A DNA stretch of 41,507 nt, taken from assembly GCA_021153565.1 (NCBI GenBank), contig JAJKJU010000081.1, positions 1-41,507 of the forward strand, given 5' to 3'. The stretch is from Rhizobacter sp. GTDB taxonomy: Bacteria; Pseudomonadota; Gammaproteobacteria; Burkholderiales; Burkholderiaceae_C. Below the pieces are notes generated by a model. It made no database searches and was not told where the DNA came from. It saw only the letters and a program-made list of their open reading frames with translations. The position numbers were made by a program, and so were the translations under genes. The stretch's first letter is position 1, and the number at the start of each line of letters is the position of its first letter. This document shows positions 16,265-26,524 of this stretch, piece by piece.

Positions 16265-17320
16265 ATGCTCACCGATCCCTCGCAGCTTTTGCCTCGCAGT
16301 CATCGGCGCCCGAGATTGCGCGTGCTGTGGTGTTCGGTGATCGTTGCTGCCGTGATGCACTGGTGCTTGCTGGGGACAGGTGATGTGGAAATCGGTGTGC
16401 TGGAGCCGTCTGGCACAGTCGCGGCGATGCAGGTGCGGGACGTGCCTGCCCCGATGCCTTCGCATGCTGTTCCAACGCCGGTTCCTGTCGTGCAGCGCTC
16501 GCATCCTCGGGCATCCATTGAAGGTGTGGCTGCCCCGTTAGCGGAACCGGCTCCGTCTGTCGCCTCATCCGGCGCGATCGAGACACCGAGCGAACTCGCC
16601 GCCATCCCCGCCGATACCGAACTCGTGAATGCCTTGGCCATGCCTGCCGGCCCCACCGAAGTGACGGTGCCCGTATATCGCACCGAGATGCCGCCGGCCG
16701 CAACCCTGCATTACGAGCTGCGCAAGGGATCCCTTTCAGGATCCGGTGAACTTGCCTGGAAGCCTGCTGCAGACCGGTACGAAGCTCGCCTTGAAGGCAG
16801 CGTCGCCGGCATGAACCTGATCACACAGATCAGCGTCGGTGTTTTTGATGCCAACGGTCTCGCGCCGCTGCGCTACACCGATACCCGTTCGCGCCGAGCC
16901 GCCAATGCTGCCAATTTCCAGCGCGACAAAGGAAAGATCACCTATTCCGGCCCGCAGGTCGAATACCCCCTCATCCCCGGTGCCCAGGACCGCGTGAGCT
17001 GGATGATTCAGATCGGAGCCATCCTCAACGCCGACCCGAAACTCGCCACTCCCGACGGAAAAATCTCGATGTTCGTCTCGGGCGCCAGCGGCGATGCCGA
17101 CTTGTGGGTCTTTCGTTATGTGGGGGCGGAAACCCTGCGCAGCGATTCCGGCCCGTTGCACACGGTCAAATTTACACGCGAGCCGCGCAAGGTCTACGAC
17201 AGGTCGGTAGAGGTGTGGCTCGCGCCCACGCGCCACCATCTCCCGGTGCGTGCCCGTTTCACCGCTACCGCGGGTGGCGACATTTTCGAATTGCTGCTTC
17301 GAGACATCCAGTCGCCATGA
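16265..17320 (+). CDS. DUF3108 domain-containing protein
   Basis: A 351-residue protein divergent from the FAH gene. One N-terminal membrane helix (VLWCSVIVAAVMHWCLLG) is followed by a proline/alanine-rich periplasmic linker of about 100 residues. A beta-rich DUF3108 domain comes next (LHYELRKGSLSGSGELAWKP, AGMNLITQISVGVFDANGLAP, then KITYSG). The layout suggests a TonB-like anchored periplasmic protein. No enzyme motif is apparent. I chose ATG 16265 because the frame upstream overlaps the divergent promoter region. Confidence 0.8.
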   Translation: MLTDPSQLLPRSHRRPRLRVLWCSVIVAAVMHWCLLGTGDVEIGVLEPSGTVAAMQVRDVPAPMPSHAVPTPVPVVQRSHPRASIEGVAAPLAEPAPSVASSGAIETPSELAAIPADTELVNALAMPAGPTEVTVPVYRTEMPPAATLHYELRKGSLSGSGELAWKPAADRYEARLEGSVAGMNLITQISVGVFDANGLAPLRYTDTRSRRAANAANFQRDKGKITYSGPQVEYPLIPGAQDRVSWMIQIGAILNADPKLATPDGKISMFVSGASGDADLWVFRYVGAETLRSDSGPLHTVKFTREPRKVYDRSVEVWLAPTRHHLPVRARFTATAGGDIFELLLRDIQSP

Positions 17321-17419
17321 TCCTGAGGATTTGGCCCGATTGAGACACATCTTCCGGCGGTAGACCCATGGCTTGAAATTTGCGTTGTAGGACTCAGCTT
17401 CCTGATCAAGGAGTTCTTG

Positions 17420-17692
17420 ATGCAAATGCTTTACAACTCGGATAGTTTCGCGGTCGTGATGTTCGACGTGCCCAACGCGTCCGAAGAGGGAAGCGAGTCC
17501 GCCCTCAATCGCGGCGGTTATGAAATCGTCGACAAGTTCGCGCGGCGCGAAATCTTCATCGAAGGTGCCCTCGCGCAAAGTTTCAAGGAGGGTGTCGAAG
17601 CGCTCATCGAAAGCCAGCCCTCGGAAGAAGAGATCGACGAGTACCTCGGCCGGTTCTCGTCGTTGATGCAGCACCCCGTGATCCTGCATTGA
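17420..17692 (+). CDS. DUF3567 (BTH_I0359 family) protein
   Basis: A compact 90-residue acidic cytoplasmic protein matching the betaproteobacterial DUF3567 family: MQMLYNSDSFAVVMFD at the start, GGYEIVDKFARREIFIEG in the middle, and PSEEEIDEYLGRF near the end. AAGGAG lies 6 bases before ATG 17420, so this start is preferred to the TTG at 17417. Function is unknown for the whole family. It precedes the AAA ATPase by 137 bp, and the two may or may not share a promoter. Confidence 0.85.
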   Translation: MQMLYNSDSFAVVMFDVPNASEEGSESALNRGGYEIVDKFARREIFIEGALAQSFKEGVEALIESQPSEEEIDEYLGRFSSLMQHPVILH

Positions 17693-17829
17693 AATACCGG
17701 CGAAATGGCCTCACGACGGTTCAAGCAATATCTCACGCGTGACCTGTAGCCGATCGGGCCCAGGATAAAAGGGGCTTGCTGCTTGGTGCATGCTGCGCCA
17801 AGATGGTTGTCCCCTTCCCGGAGGGTCCC

Positions 17830-20127
17830 ATGGGCAAGAGCTTGAGCGATGCACGCGCGGTGTTGTCCCCCGGCCTGAAAGAGGCGCCGGTACTGGACCG
17901 CATGTGTTCGCAGTTCGTCCTCACGCTGACCATGCGCCACGTCGGCCGCTTCAACTTGCGTCGCGACTGGAACAGTCTGCTCTCGCTCACCGGGCGTCAC
18001 CTGGTCTGGCCCACTTCCGTGCTCGCGCGACTGCGCGAATTCCTCAACGGTCGTTGCAAGGGCAATGAGCAGTGGAAAGGCCATGAGTCGCTGAGCGACG
18101 AGGTCTTCATGGCGCGCCACGGTGGCTGGCGCGGCCCCTATGAAGAAGCCACGCTGTTTTTCTACGTCGATGAATACATCAAGGACGCACCCAAGGATCT
18201 GCTCGCTGTCTTGGGCGCGACGGCAGACTGGCTCGATCGGAGTCTGAAAAAGGAGTCGACGCTCGTCGAGAAGAACATCGACGCATTGGCTGGTCTGCTG
18301 CAGCTCAACCCCGCCGAGCGCGCCTTGCTGCTCTATGGAACGCTGGCTCGTTACCAGCGCGACCTGCGCGGCTTGCTGGTTGAGTTCAAGGTCTCGAATG
18401 CGCAGGAGGCTTATGCCGCGATCGCGTCCGTGGCGGGTGTCAACGAGACCGAAGTGGCCGAAGCGCTGCGCGCAGGCTCGCGACTCGAACGCATCGGCAT
18501 GGTCGAGAATCTGATTTCGGAACACAACATCACCGACCTCGCCGACTTGATGAAAGTGAGCGAGCAACTGCCGCCGGTGCTCATGCGCCAGTACGAGGGT
18601 CCGTCGGATTTGATGGCTGTTTTCACGCGGCCCGCAACGCGCAGCGAGCTGACGCCGGCCGACTTCCATTACGTGGGCGACGACCAGAAGGTCTTGACCG
18701 CCATGTTGCGCAATGCGGTCGCGCACAAGGAGCCGGGCGTCAACGTGCTTCTGTACGGCCCGCCCGGCACCGGCAAGACGGAACTCGCCAAGGTGGCGGC
18801 GCAGGCGGCGGGGCTCGAGTTGTACGAGGTGGAATACGCCGACCGTGACGGCAACTCGCTCAGCGGCCGCGACCGGTATCGCTCGCTGCAGATCAGCCAG
18901 GTTTTCCTCAAGGGCGGCAGCAACGTCGCGCTCTTGTTCGACGAAGTGGAAGACGTCTTCCCGCCAATCTCCACCGATGCTGCGCAGTTGATGGCGCGGC
19001 TTGACACCGGCGACGGTGCGCCCAGCGGCAGTGTGAGCGGCAAGGCCTGGGTCAACCAGATCCTCGAAACCAATCCCGTGCCGGTGATCTGGGTGACCAA
19101 TCGCATCGAGCAGATCGATCCGGCGTTTCGCCGCCGCTTCCAGTACCACCTCGAATTGAAGAGCCCGCCGCCCGGCGCGCGCGAAGCACTTGTGACGCGT
19201 GCCTTGGCCGGCGTCCCCGTCTCCGAAGGCTTTGCAGCCAAGCTGGCCGAGCGCAAGGGCCTCACACCGGCACAGGTGCGAACCGCGGTCAAGTTCGCCC
19301 GCCTGGCGAACGAGGCCGGCCACGTCGAGGCGCTGATCGAGCGGCAGATCGGCAATGCAGACAAGGCGCTGGGCAACGGCCTTTTCGGGCGCGGACCGCG
19401 CCGCGTGGTCACGTCCTACGATCTCTCGCTCGTCAATACCGCGTCGCGTTTCGAGGTGCCCAAGATCGTCGAGGCACTGCGCCGCAAGGGTCTGGGCACC
19501 TTGTGCTTCTACGGGCCGCCGGGCACCGGCAAGACGGCGTTGGCCGAGCACATCGCGCACGAATTGCAACGTCCCTTGATGGTCCGCCAAGCATCGGACC
19601 TCGTGAGCAAGTTTGTCGGTGAGACCGAGCAAAACATGGCTGCGATGTTCGAGGAAGCCGAGGCCGAACAGGCGGTGTTGCTGCTCGATGAAGCCGACAG
19701 TTTCCTGCGGAGCCGGCGCATGGCCGAGCGCAACTACGAAGTGAGCGAGGTCAACGAGATGCTGCAAGGTATGGAGCGCTATGCCGGCATCTTTATCTGC
19801 ACGACCAATCTCTTCGACGAACTGGATGAGGCGGCACTGCGGCGTTTTACGTTCAAGATCCGCTTCAAGGCGCTCACTGTGGAGCAGCGCGAGCGAATGT
19901 TCATCGCCGAGGTGCTGAACGGCGATGCAGCGGCGCTGACGGTGGAACAGCACGATCGGCTGGTCGAACTCGATCAGATATCACCAGGCGATTTCGCTGC
20001 GGTGAAGCGGCAGGTGGACATCCTGGGCGTTGGTTTCGCGCCGGACGAATTCCTCGCCCAACTCGAGACCGAACACAAGGTAAAACCCGAAGTCCGCCAG
20101 CGGCGGGGCATTGGTTTTCGTCACTGA
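17830..20127 (+). CDS. tandem AAA+ ATPase with uncharacterised N-terminal region
   Basis: A 765-residue cytoplasmic protein with two AAA modules. Module 1: Walker A GPPGTGKT at about 310-317, Walker B LLFDEVED (Asp371, Glu372), arginine-finger region FRRRFQY. Module 2: Walker A GPPGTGKT at about 562-569, Walker B LLLDEADS (Asp620, Glu621), then ALRRFTFK. Both modules appear competent to bind and hydrolyse ATP. The first 290 residues are helical with no domain I can name. The organisation recalls Cdc48-like double-ring unfoldases, but the N-domain differs, so the substrate is unknown. ATG 17830 (MGKSLSDAR) is preceded by GGAGGG at a short spacing; earlier in-frame ATGs lack a binding site. Confidence 0.85.
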   Translation: MGKSLSDARAVLSPGLKEAPVLDRMCSQFVLTLTMRHVGRFNLRRDWNSLLSLTGRHLVWPTSVLARLREFLNGRCKGNEQWKGHESLSDEVFMARHGGWRGPYEEATLFFYVDEYIKDAPKDLLAVLGATADWLDRSLKKESTLVEKNIDALAGLLQLNPAERALLLYGTLARYQRDLRGLLVEFKVSNAQEAYAAIASVAGVNETEVAEALRAGSRLERIGMVENLISEHNITDLADLMKVSEQLPPVLMRQYEGPSDLMAVFTRPATRSELTPADFHYVGDDQKVLTAMLRNAVAHKEPGVNVLLYGPPGTGKTELAKVAAQAAGLELYEVEYADRDGNSLSGRDRYRSLQISQVFLKGGSNVALLFDEVEDVFPPISTDAAQLMARLDTGDGAPSGSVSGKAWVNQILETNPVPVIWVTNRIEQIDPAFRRRFQYHLELKSPPPGAREALVTRALAGVPVSEGFAAKLAERKGLTPAQVRTAVKFARLANEAGHVEALIERQIGNADKALGNGLFGRGPRRVVTSYDLSLVNTASRFEVPKIVEALRRKGLGTLCFYGPPGTGKTALAEHIAHELQRPLMVRQASDLVSKFVGETEQNMAAMFEEAEAEQAVLLLDEADSFLRSRRMAERNYEVSEVNEMLQGMERYAGIFICTTNLFDELDEAALRRFTFKIRFKALTVEQRERMFIAEVLNGDAAALTVEQHDRLVELDQISPGDFAAVKRQVDILGVGFAPDEFLAQLETEHKVKPEVRQRRGIGFRH

Positions 20128-20185
20128 AATCCACAGTGTGTGGCCTGGCGGCGAAACCGGTGCGGCAGGGGCTTGACGGCCTTTC

Positions 20186-20191
20186 TACAAT
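20186..20191 (+). promoter_or_regulatory. -10 hexamer TACAAT placed for a leaderless metH1 transcript
   Basis: TACAAT is followed by exactly six bases (GGTCAG) and then the metH1 ATG at 20198. Transcription would therefore start at, or within a base or two of, the start codon. No ribosome binding site precedes the ATG. A good -35 at 17 bp is not visible; TTGACG (20173-20178) is only 7 bp away and does not fit. Confidence 0.45.
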
Positions 20192-20197
20192 GGTCAG

Positions 20198-21247
20198 ATG
20201 AAAGCCATTCAGTACACCCGCGCCCAGTCGCTGCCAGAGATCCTCAAGCAACGCATTGCCGTCCTCGATGGCGCGATGGGCACAATGATCCAGCGCTACA
20301 AGCTCGGCGAGGCGGATTTTCGGGGCGAACGCTTTCGCGATCACGGGAAAGACCTGAAGGGCAACAACGACCTGCTGCAACTGACACGGCCGGACGTGAT
20401 CCGTGAGATCCACGAGCAATATCTTGAGGCGGGCGCGGACATCATCGAGACCAACACCTTCGGCGCGACCACGGTGGCGCAAGAGGACTACAGCCTGGCC
20501 CATGTGGCCCGAGAGTTGAATGTGTCCGGGGCAAAGCTGGCCCGCGAGGCCTGCGAGAAATTCAGCAGCGCCGACAAGCCGCGTTTCGCTGCGGGCGCCA
20601 TCGGCCCCACGCCGCGCACAGCGAGCATCAGCCCCGATGTGAATGATCCAGCCGCGCGCAACGTGACTTTCGACGAGCTCAAGGTGGCGTACTACGAGCA
20701 GGCATCAGGGCTGCTCGAAGGCGGCTGCGACCTGTTCCTGGTCGAAACCATCTTCGACACGCTCAATGCGAAGGCCGCGATCTTTGCGCTCGATGAATTG
20801 ATGGAAGACAGCGGCGAACGCCTGCCGGTGATCATCTCGGGCACGGTGACCGACGCATCGGGCCGGATTCTCTCGGGGCAGACGGTCAGCGCCTTCTGGC
20901 ACAGCGTGCGTCATGCCCGGCCGTTGGCGGTGGGGCTGAACTGCGCGCTTGGTGCGACCCTGATGCGGCCGTACATCGAGGAACTGGCGAAAGTCGCGGG
21001 CGACACCTTCATCAGTTGCTACCCGAACGCTGGGCTACCCAATCCGATGAGCGACACGGGCTTCGACGAGACGCCCGAGATCACCGGCAGCCTGGTCGAA
21101 GAGTTCGCCAAGTCGGGCTTCTTGAACATCGCGGGTGGGTGCTGTGGCACGACGCCGGCGCACATTGCGCAGATTGCACAGCGGGTAGGGAAGTATCAGC
21201 CGCGGTGCTTGCACAACGTGCCGTTCACGGGGTTGTTGGCCGCATAG
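20198..21247 (+). CDS. metH: methionine synthase, homocysteine-binding module (split MetH, part 1)
   Basis: This 349-residue protein equals the first module of cobalamin-dependent methionine synthase. It binds and activates homocysteine through zinc. The zinc ligands are Cys249 (GLNCALGA) and Cys315-Cys316 (AGGCCGTTP), matching Cys247, Cys310 and Cys311 of E. coli MetH. The start [14 protein letters not shown] and the substrate loop ETNTFGA are family hallmarks. The frame stops after the module, so it must act with the separate protein coded at 22745-25483. The split architecture is a normal genetic arrangement in Burkholderiales, not a frameshift: the intervening 1.5 kb holds a complete opposite-strand gene. 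Confidence 0.95.
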   Translation: MKAIQYTRAQSLPEILKQRIAVLDGAMGTMIQRYKLGEADFRGERFRDHGKDLKGNNDLLQLTRPDVIREIHEQYLEAGADIIETNTFGATTVAQEDYSLAHVARELNVSGAKLAREACEKFSSADKPRFAAGAIGPTPRTASISPDVNDPAARNVTFDELKVAYYEQASGLLEGGCDLFLVETIFDTLNAKAAIFALDELMEDSGERLPVIISGTVTDASGRILSGQTVSAFWHSVRHARPLAVGLNCALGATLMRPYIEELAKVAGDTFISCYPNAGLPNPMSDTGFDETPEITGSLVEEFAKSGFLNIAGGCCGTTPAHIAQIAQRVGKYQPRCLHNVPFTGLLAA

Positions 21248-21266
21248 GCCCATCCGGGGTTTCACC

Positions 21267-21290
21267 AGGGCTGCAGCGACTTGTAGCCCT
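21267..21290. terminator. hairpin between convergent metH1 and HD-GYP-like genes
   Basis: AGGGCTGCAG (21267-21276) and TTGTAGCCCT (21281-21290) pair along 10 bp with two G-T wobbles around CGAC. It lies 19 bp after the metH1 stop and 8 bp before the end of the convergent gene. It could slow polymerase from either side, though no long T tract follows. Confidence 0.45.
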
Positions 21291-21298
21291 AATCTGCT

Positions 21299-22501
21299 TC
21301 ACCCCATCTGCAACACACGCTGCAGATTGAGCCTGATCTTCACCTCGTGCGGAGCCACGCCGCCGGTGATCTCGAACGCCTTCTGACGGATGTCGCGCGT
21401 CGAGGGTTCACCCAGCGGTGTTCCGTTGCGGCTGATGATGCAGGCCACTTTGGGTTGGTTCGCGCGCAGACCGCGGCGCAGCACGATTGCGACCTCGGTG
21501 CTTGCAAGGCGCACGTAGCTTCCCGGCGGATAAATCCCTACGCCCTTGATGATCGCAGCGCCCGCCTCATCGGCCTTTTTGTTCTCATCGAGGTAGGCCG
21601 CCTTGGCTGCGGCGATCGCCGGCATCGCCTGCCGCATCTTGCGGGGGCTCAACCGCGCCGCGAAGATGTCCGCGCGCTGGATCACTCGGGCCATCTGCAG
21701 CATGGGAGGCAGGTCTTTCAGCGGGCCGGCCGGCGAGGCATGGTGATGCTCCACAGCCCGAAGCCAGAGTTCATCCTTCACGCCCAGCTCATGCATCTGC
21801 GTCGCTGCCTTGAGGGCGTGACCGTCGATGACATCGCGCTGCCGCGGTGTCACAGGACCGTCCTGCAAGGCGAGCATGTCCTGCAATGTCGTCATCGCGA
21901 TGTTCATCGTGAGCGCAGCTCGGCGCATCGATGGCCGCCATTCCGCCGGCCACGGCAGATTTCGCGCCGCAAGTTCGCAAATCGAAGTGACCAGCAGCGC
22001 ATGCGTCACGCTGTACTGATGCAGCTCGCTTGTCGTGCTGTGGATCAGCGTGAGCAGGCCGGCATCGGTGTCCGCATCCAGCAGATCGAGCAAATCGCGA
22101 TCGAGCTTCTCGACGCGCGAAGGGAAGTCGGATTGCGGCGGATCGTGCAGCAGCGAGCTTGCATGCAGCATGAGATTGTTCCACTCCGAGATGGGGTCGC
22201 CACCTGCCTTTCGCGCTGCCGTGCCGCCGAGTTCCGACACATCCGGCTGCGCCTTGGCAATCTCGCCCAGCAGCGCATTGCTGCGCACCATGGAATCGAC
22301 CTTGCCCGCGAGCGCCTTCTTGAACTGCTCCGAGTCGTTCTCGTCGACGTAGATCCCGCGCGTGATCAACTGCTGCCGCTGCGCCTCGGTCGCCACCATC
22401 GTGCCGCGTGGCACGAGCAGATGCCCCGAAGCGTCGCGCAAGGCGAACGGCACCGGGAACCCGATTTTCAGAACAGTGGACGGGAGTTGGATGACAGCCA
22501 T
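21299..22501 (-). CDS. degenerate HD-GYP-like domain protein
   Basis: A 400-residue protein resembling HD-GYP-type c-di-GMP phosphodiesterases but with a broken active site. The N-terminal segment (FALRDASGHLLVPRGTMVATEAQRQQLITRGIYV) looks like the short domain common before HD-GYP in this order. The helical core keeps His167 (YSVTHALLVTS), His228 (DGHAL) and EHHHASPAG (251-259). The defining HD pair is replaced by Met199-Asn200 (AALTMNIAM), and the GYP loop is not recognisable. It is probably catalytically dead and may be a sensor or scaffold. ATG 22501 (MAVIQLPS) is chosen because the longer frame to 23017 runs antisense into metH2. Confidence 0.8.
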   Translation of the reverse strand: MAVIQLPSTVLKIGFPVPFALRDASGHLLVPRGTMVATEAQRQQLITRGIYVDENDSEQFKKALAGKVDSMVRSNALLGEIAKAQPDVSELGGTAARKAGGDPISEWNNLMLHASSLLHDPPQSDFPSRVEKLDRDLLDLLDADTDAGLLTLIHSTTSELHQYSVTHALLVTSICELAARNLPWPAEWRPSMRRAALTMNIAMTTLQDMLALQDGPVTPRQRDVIDGHALKAATQMHELGVKDELWLRAVEHHHASPAGPLKDLPPMLQMARVIQRADIFAARLSPRKMRQAMPAIAAAKAAYLDENKKADEAGAAIIKGVGIYPPGSYVRLASTEVAIVLRRGLRANQPKVACIISRNGTPLGEPSTRDIRQKAFEITGGVAPHEVKIRLNLQRVLQMG

Positions 22502-22603
22502 AGAAAGGGCCAGCAAAAAGCACTTCTTGCGGCCTAACGCCGCGTTGCCCTCATTTCGGCAGTTCCGCACCCGACTTGAACCCCGGGCCTTGGGCTGCGC
22601 CCG

Positions 22604-22609
22604 TACAAT
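22604..22609 (+). promoter_or_regulatory. -10 hexamer TACAAT of metH2
   Basis: TACAAT is identical to the hexamer before metH1. Transcription would begin near 22616, one or two bases before the first riboswitch stem (22618), which is the position an aptamer-led leader should have. No convincing -35 is visible at 16-18 bp. Confidence 0.45.
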
Positions 22610-22617
22610 TGCCGTTC

Positions 22618-22686
22618 GCCCAAGGAGCGTTGCGACAGCCGATCGGCTGCCAGGCTTGGGCCGATTCTTCTCAACGGCGCTCACCC
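22618..22686 (+). promoter_or_regulatory. S-adenosylhomocysteine (SAH) riboswitch aptamer in the metH2 leader
   Basis: The sequence fits the SAH riboswitch consensus closely: GGAGCGTTGCGAC, later CCAGGCT, later CAACGGCGCTCACC. Stem P1 is GCCCAAG (22618-22624) with CTTGGGC (22655-22661). An internal hairpin is the dyad CAGCCGATCGGCTG (22636-22649). The pseudoknot-type pairing joins GAGCG-TTG (from 22625) to CAA-CGG-CGCTC (ending 22682). The aptamer senses SAH, and known members upstream of ahcY and metH activate expression when SAH accumulates. A competing helix can form between CTCACC (22680-22685) and GGTGAG (22701-22706), a likely expression platform. The metH2 start codon follows at 22745. 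Confidence 0.9.
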
Positions 22687-22744
22687 GACCTTCTGGCCGC
22701 GGTGAGTTGCGCGGTCGATTCGCTGTTTGGACGATCCCGCTGCC

Positions 22745-25483
<2,739 letters not shown>

Positions 25484-25577
25484 TCTCGCGCTGGTGGCGA
25501 TCGCGCGACGCATGGCCGAATCTGACGAACTTTGATGCGGCCAAGCGTAGTCCCGGATACATAGCCTGATTACAGGA

Positions 25578-25599
25578 GTGCGGGCTCGCCAGCCTGCAC
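25578..25599 (+). terminator. hairpin about 95 bp downstream of metH2
   Basis: GTGCGGGCT (25578-25586) pairs with AGCCTGCAC (25591-25599), nine positions with one G-T wobble, around CGCC. The following ACTCTTAC is only partly T-rich, so it may be a weak terminator or a processing hairpin. Confidence 0.4.
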
Positions 25600-25659
25600 A
25601 CTCTTACAAATGAATCAGGGCTGTGGGCAACGATCGCGAGTGTTCAGTCGTTCAAATGC

Positions 25660-25672
25660 CTGAGAGGCTGAG
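25660..25672 (+). repeat. solo copy of the CTGAGAGGCTGAG motif
   Basis: An exact 13-base match to the outer motif of the palindromic elements, here without a recognisable element body. It lies between metH2 and the glycine-zipper gene, 40 bp before the latter's start codon. Confidence 0.6.
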
Positions 25673-25711
25673 TGCGCAACAGCGCGCCAGCAAATGAACA
25701 AGGAAACATCA

Positions 25712-26524
25712 ATGAGCACCACCCTCGAAAGTCCGGTGTCCGCCGGCACTGGCCCTCGCAACCTCTTTGCCCGAAACGCATGGCTTGCTGCCGGCGGCCT
25801 GGCTCTCACCGGCCTCGGGCTGGCTGCGGGCCTCGCGTGGCATCCGGCGCCGCAGTCTGAATTGCTTTCGGCCGGTTCGATGGAAGCGACTCGGGCATCG
25901 CTTGCATCCAATGAAGCGGTTGTCGACACGGGTGCGAAGGCCGGCGACAAGCTCGCCGAGAAATCGACGACGGGTACGCTGGTGCCGCTCGTCGCCAACA
26001 ACGGCACGCAGGCACCGCCCGCCCGCGTCGCGCCCAATCGCAGCAGCCCGGCACATCGGACGTCGCCTGCGCAGTCGCAGCAATACGCAAGCGTCGGCAG
26101 CACGACACCTCTTGCGACGCAGCCTGCAGCAGTTTGTGCGCATTGCGGCGTGATCGAGGCCGTCCGGGAAGTGACAGTCAAAGGCCAAGGCACGGGCCTT
26201 GGTGCCGTGGCAGGCGGCGTGCTTGGCGGGGCAGTGGGCAATCAGATGGGCAAGGGCAACGGCCGCGCGGTAATGACCGTGCTCGGCGCCATCGGCGGCG
26301 GCTTTGCAGGCAACGAGGTCGAGAAGCGCACCCGCAGCGAACAGATCTATGAAGTGCGCGTGCGAATGGATGACGGCCAGGTTCGCACATTCCAGCAGAA
26401 GAGCGCCCCGACGCCGGGATCGCGGGTCACGGTGGAGGGCAACGTGCTGCACATCACCCACGGCAATGGCAGCGGCAACGGCGACGAGAAGATGATGCGC
26501 ACCTCGACGGGCTCAAGCAGCTGA
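25712..26524 (+). CDS. glycine zipper 2TM domain-containing protein
   Basis: A 270-residue envelope protein. One N-terminal membrane helix (AWLAAGGLALTGLGLAAGLAW) is followed by a long Ser/Thr/Ala-rich region. The SlyB/17-kDa-antigen-like glycine zipper comes next: TGLGAVAGGVLGGAVGNQMG, then GAIGGGFAGNEVEKR. The C-terminal domain is EQIYEVRVRMDDGQVRTFQ. A Cys-x-x-Cys (VCAHCGVIEAV) precedes the zipper. Proteins of this type probably stabilise the outer membrane or envelope. ATG 25712 is chosen because AAGGA lies 7 bases upstream; ATG 25694 would add six residues. Its end overlaps the end of convergent comM by 12 bp. Confidence 0.8.
   Translation: MSTTLESPVSAGTGPRNLFARNAWLAAGGLALTGLGLAAGLAWHPAPQSELLSAGSMEATRASLASNEAVVDTGAKAGDKLAEKSTTGTLVPLVANNGTQAPPARVAPNRSSPAHRTSPAQSQQYASVGSTTPLATQPAAVCAHCGVIEAVREVTVKGQGTGLGAVAGGVLGGAVGNQMGKGNGRAVMTVLGAIGGGFAGNEVEKRTRSEQIYEVRVRMDDGQVRTFQQKSAPTPGSRVTVEGNVLHITHGNGSGNGDEKMMRTSTGSSS

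Noticed and set aside
17518-19953. 811-codon open frame on the minus strand
   Set aside because: It lies antisense to the AAA ATPase and DUF3567 genes, and its translation is Arg/His/Gln-rich with no family motif. It arises from GC-biased third positions of the real genes.
20173-20191. TTGACG-TACAAT as a complete sigma-70 promoter for metH1
   Set aside because: The spacer is only 7 bp, too short; only the -10 hexamer is retained as evidence.
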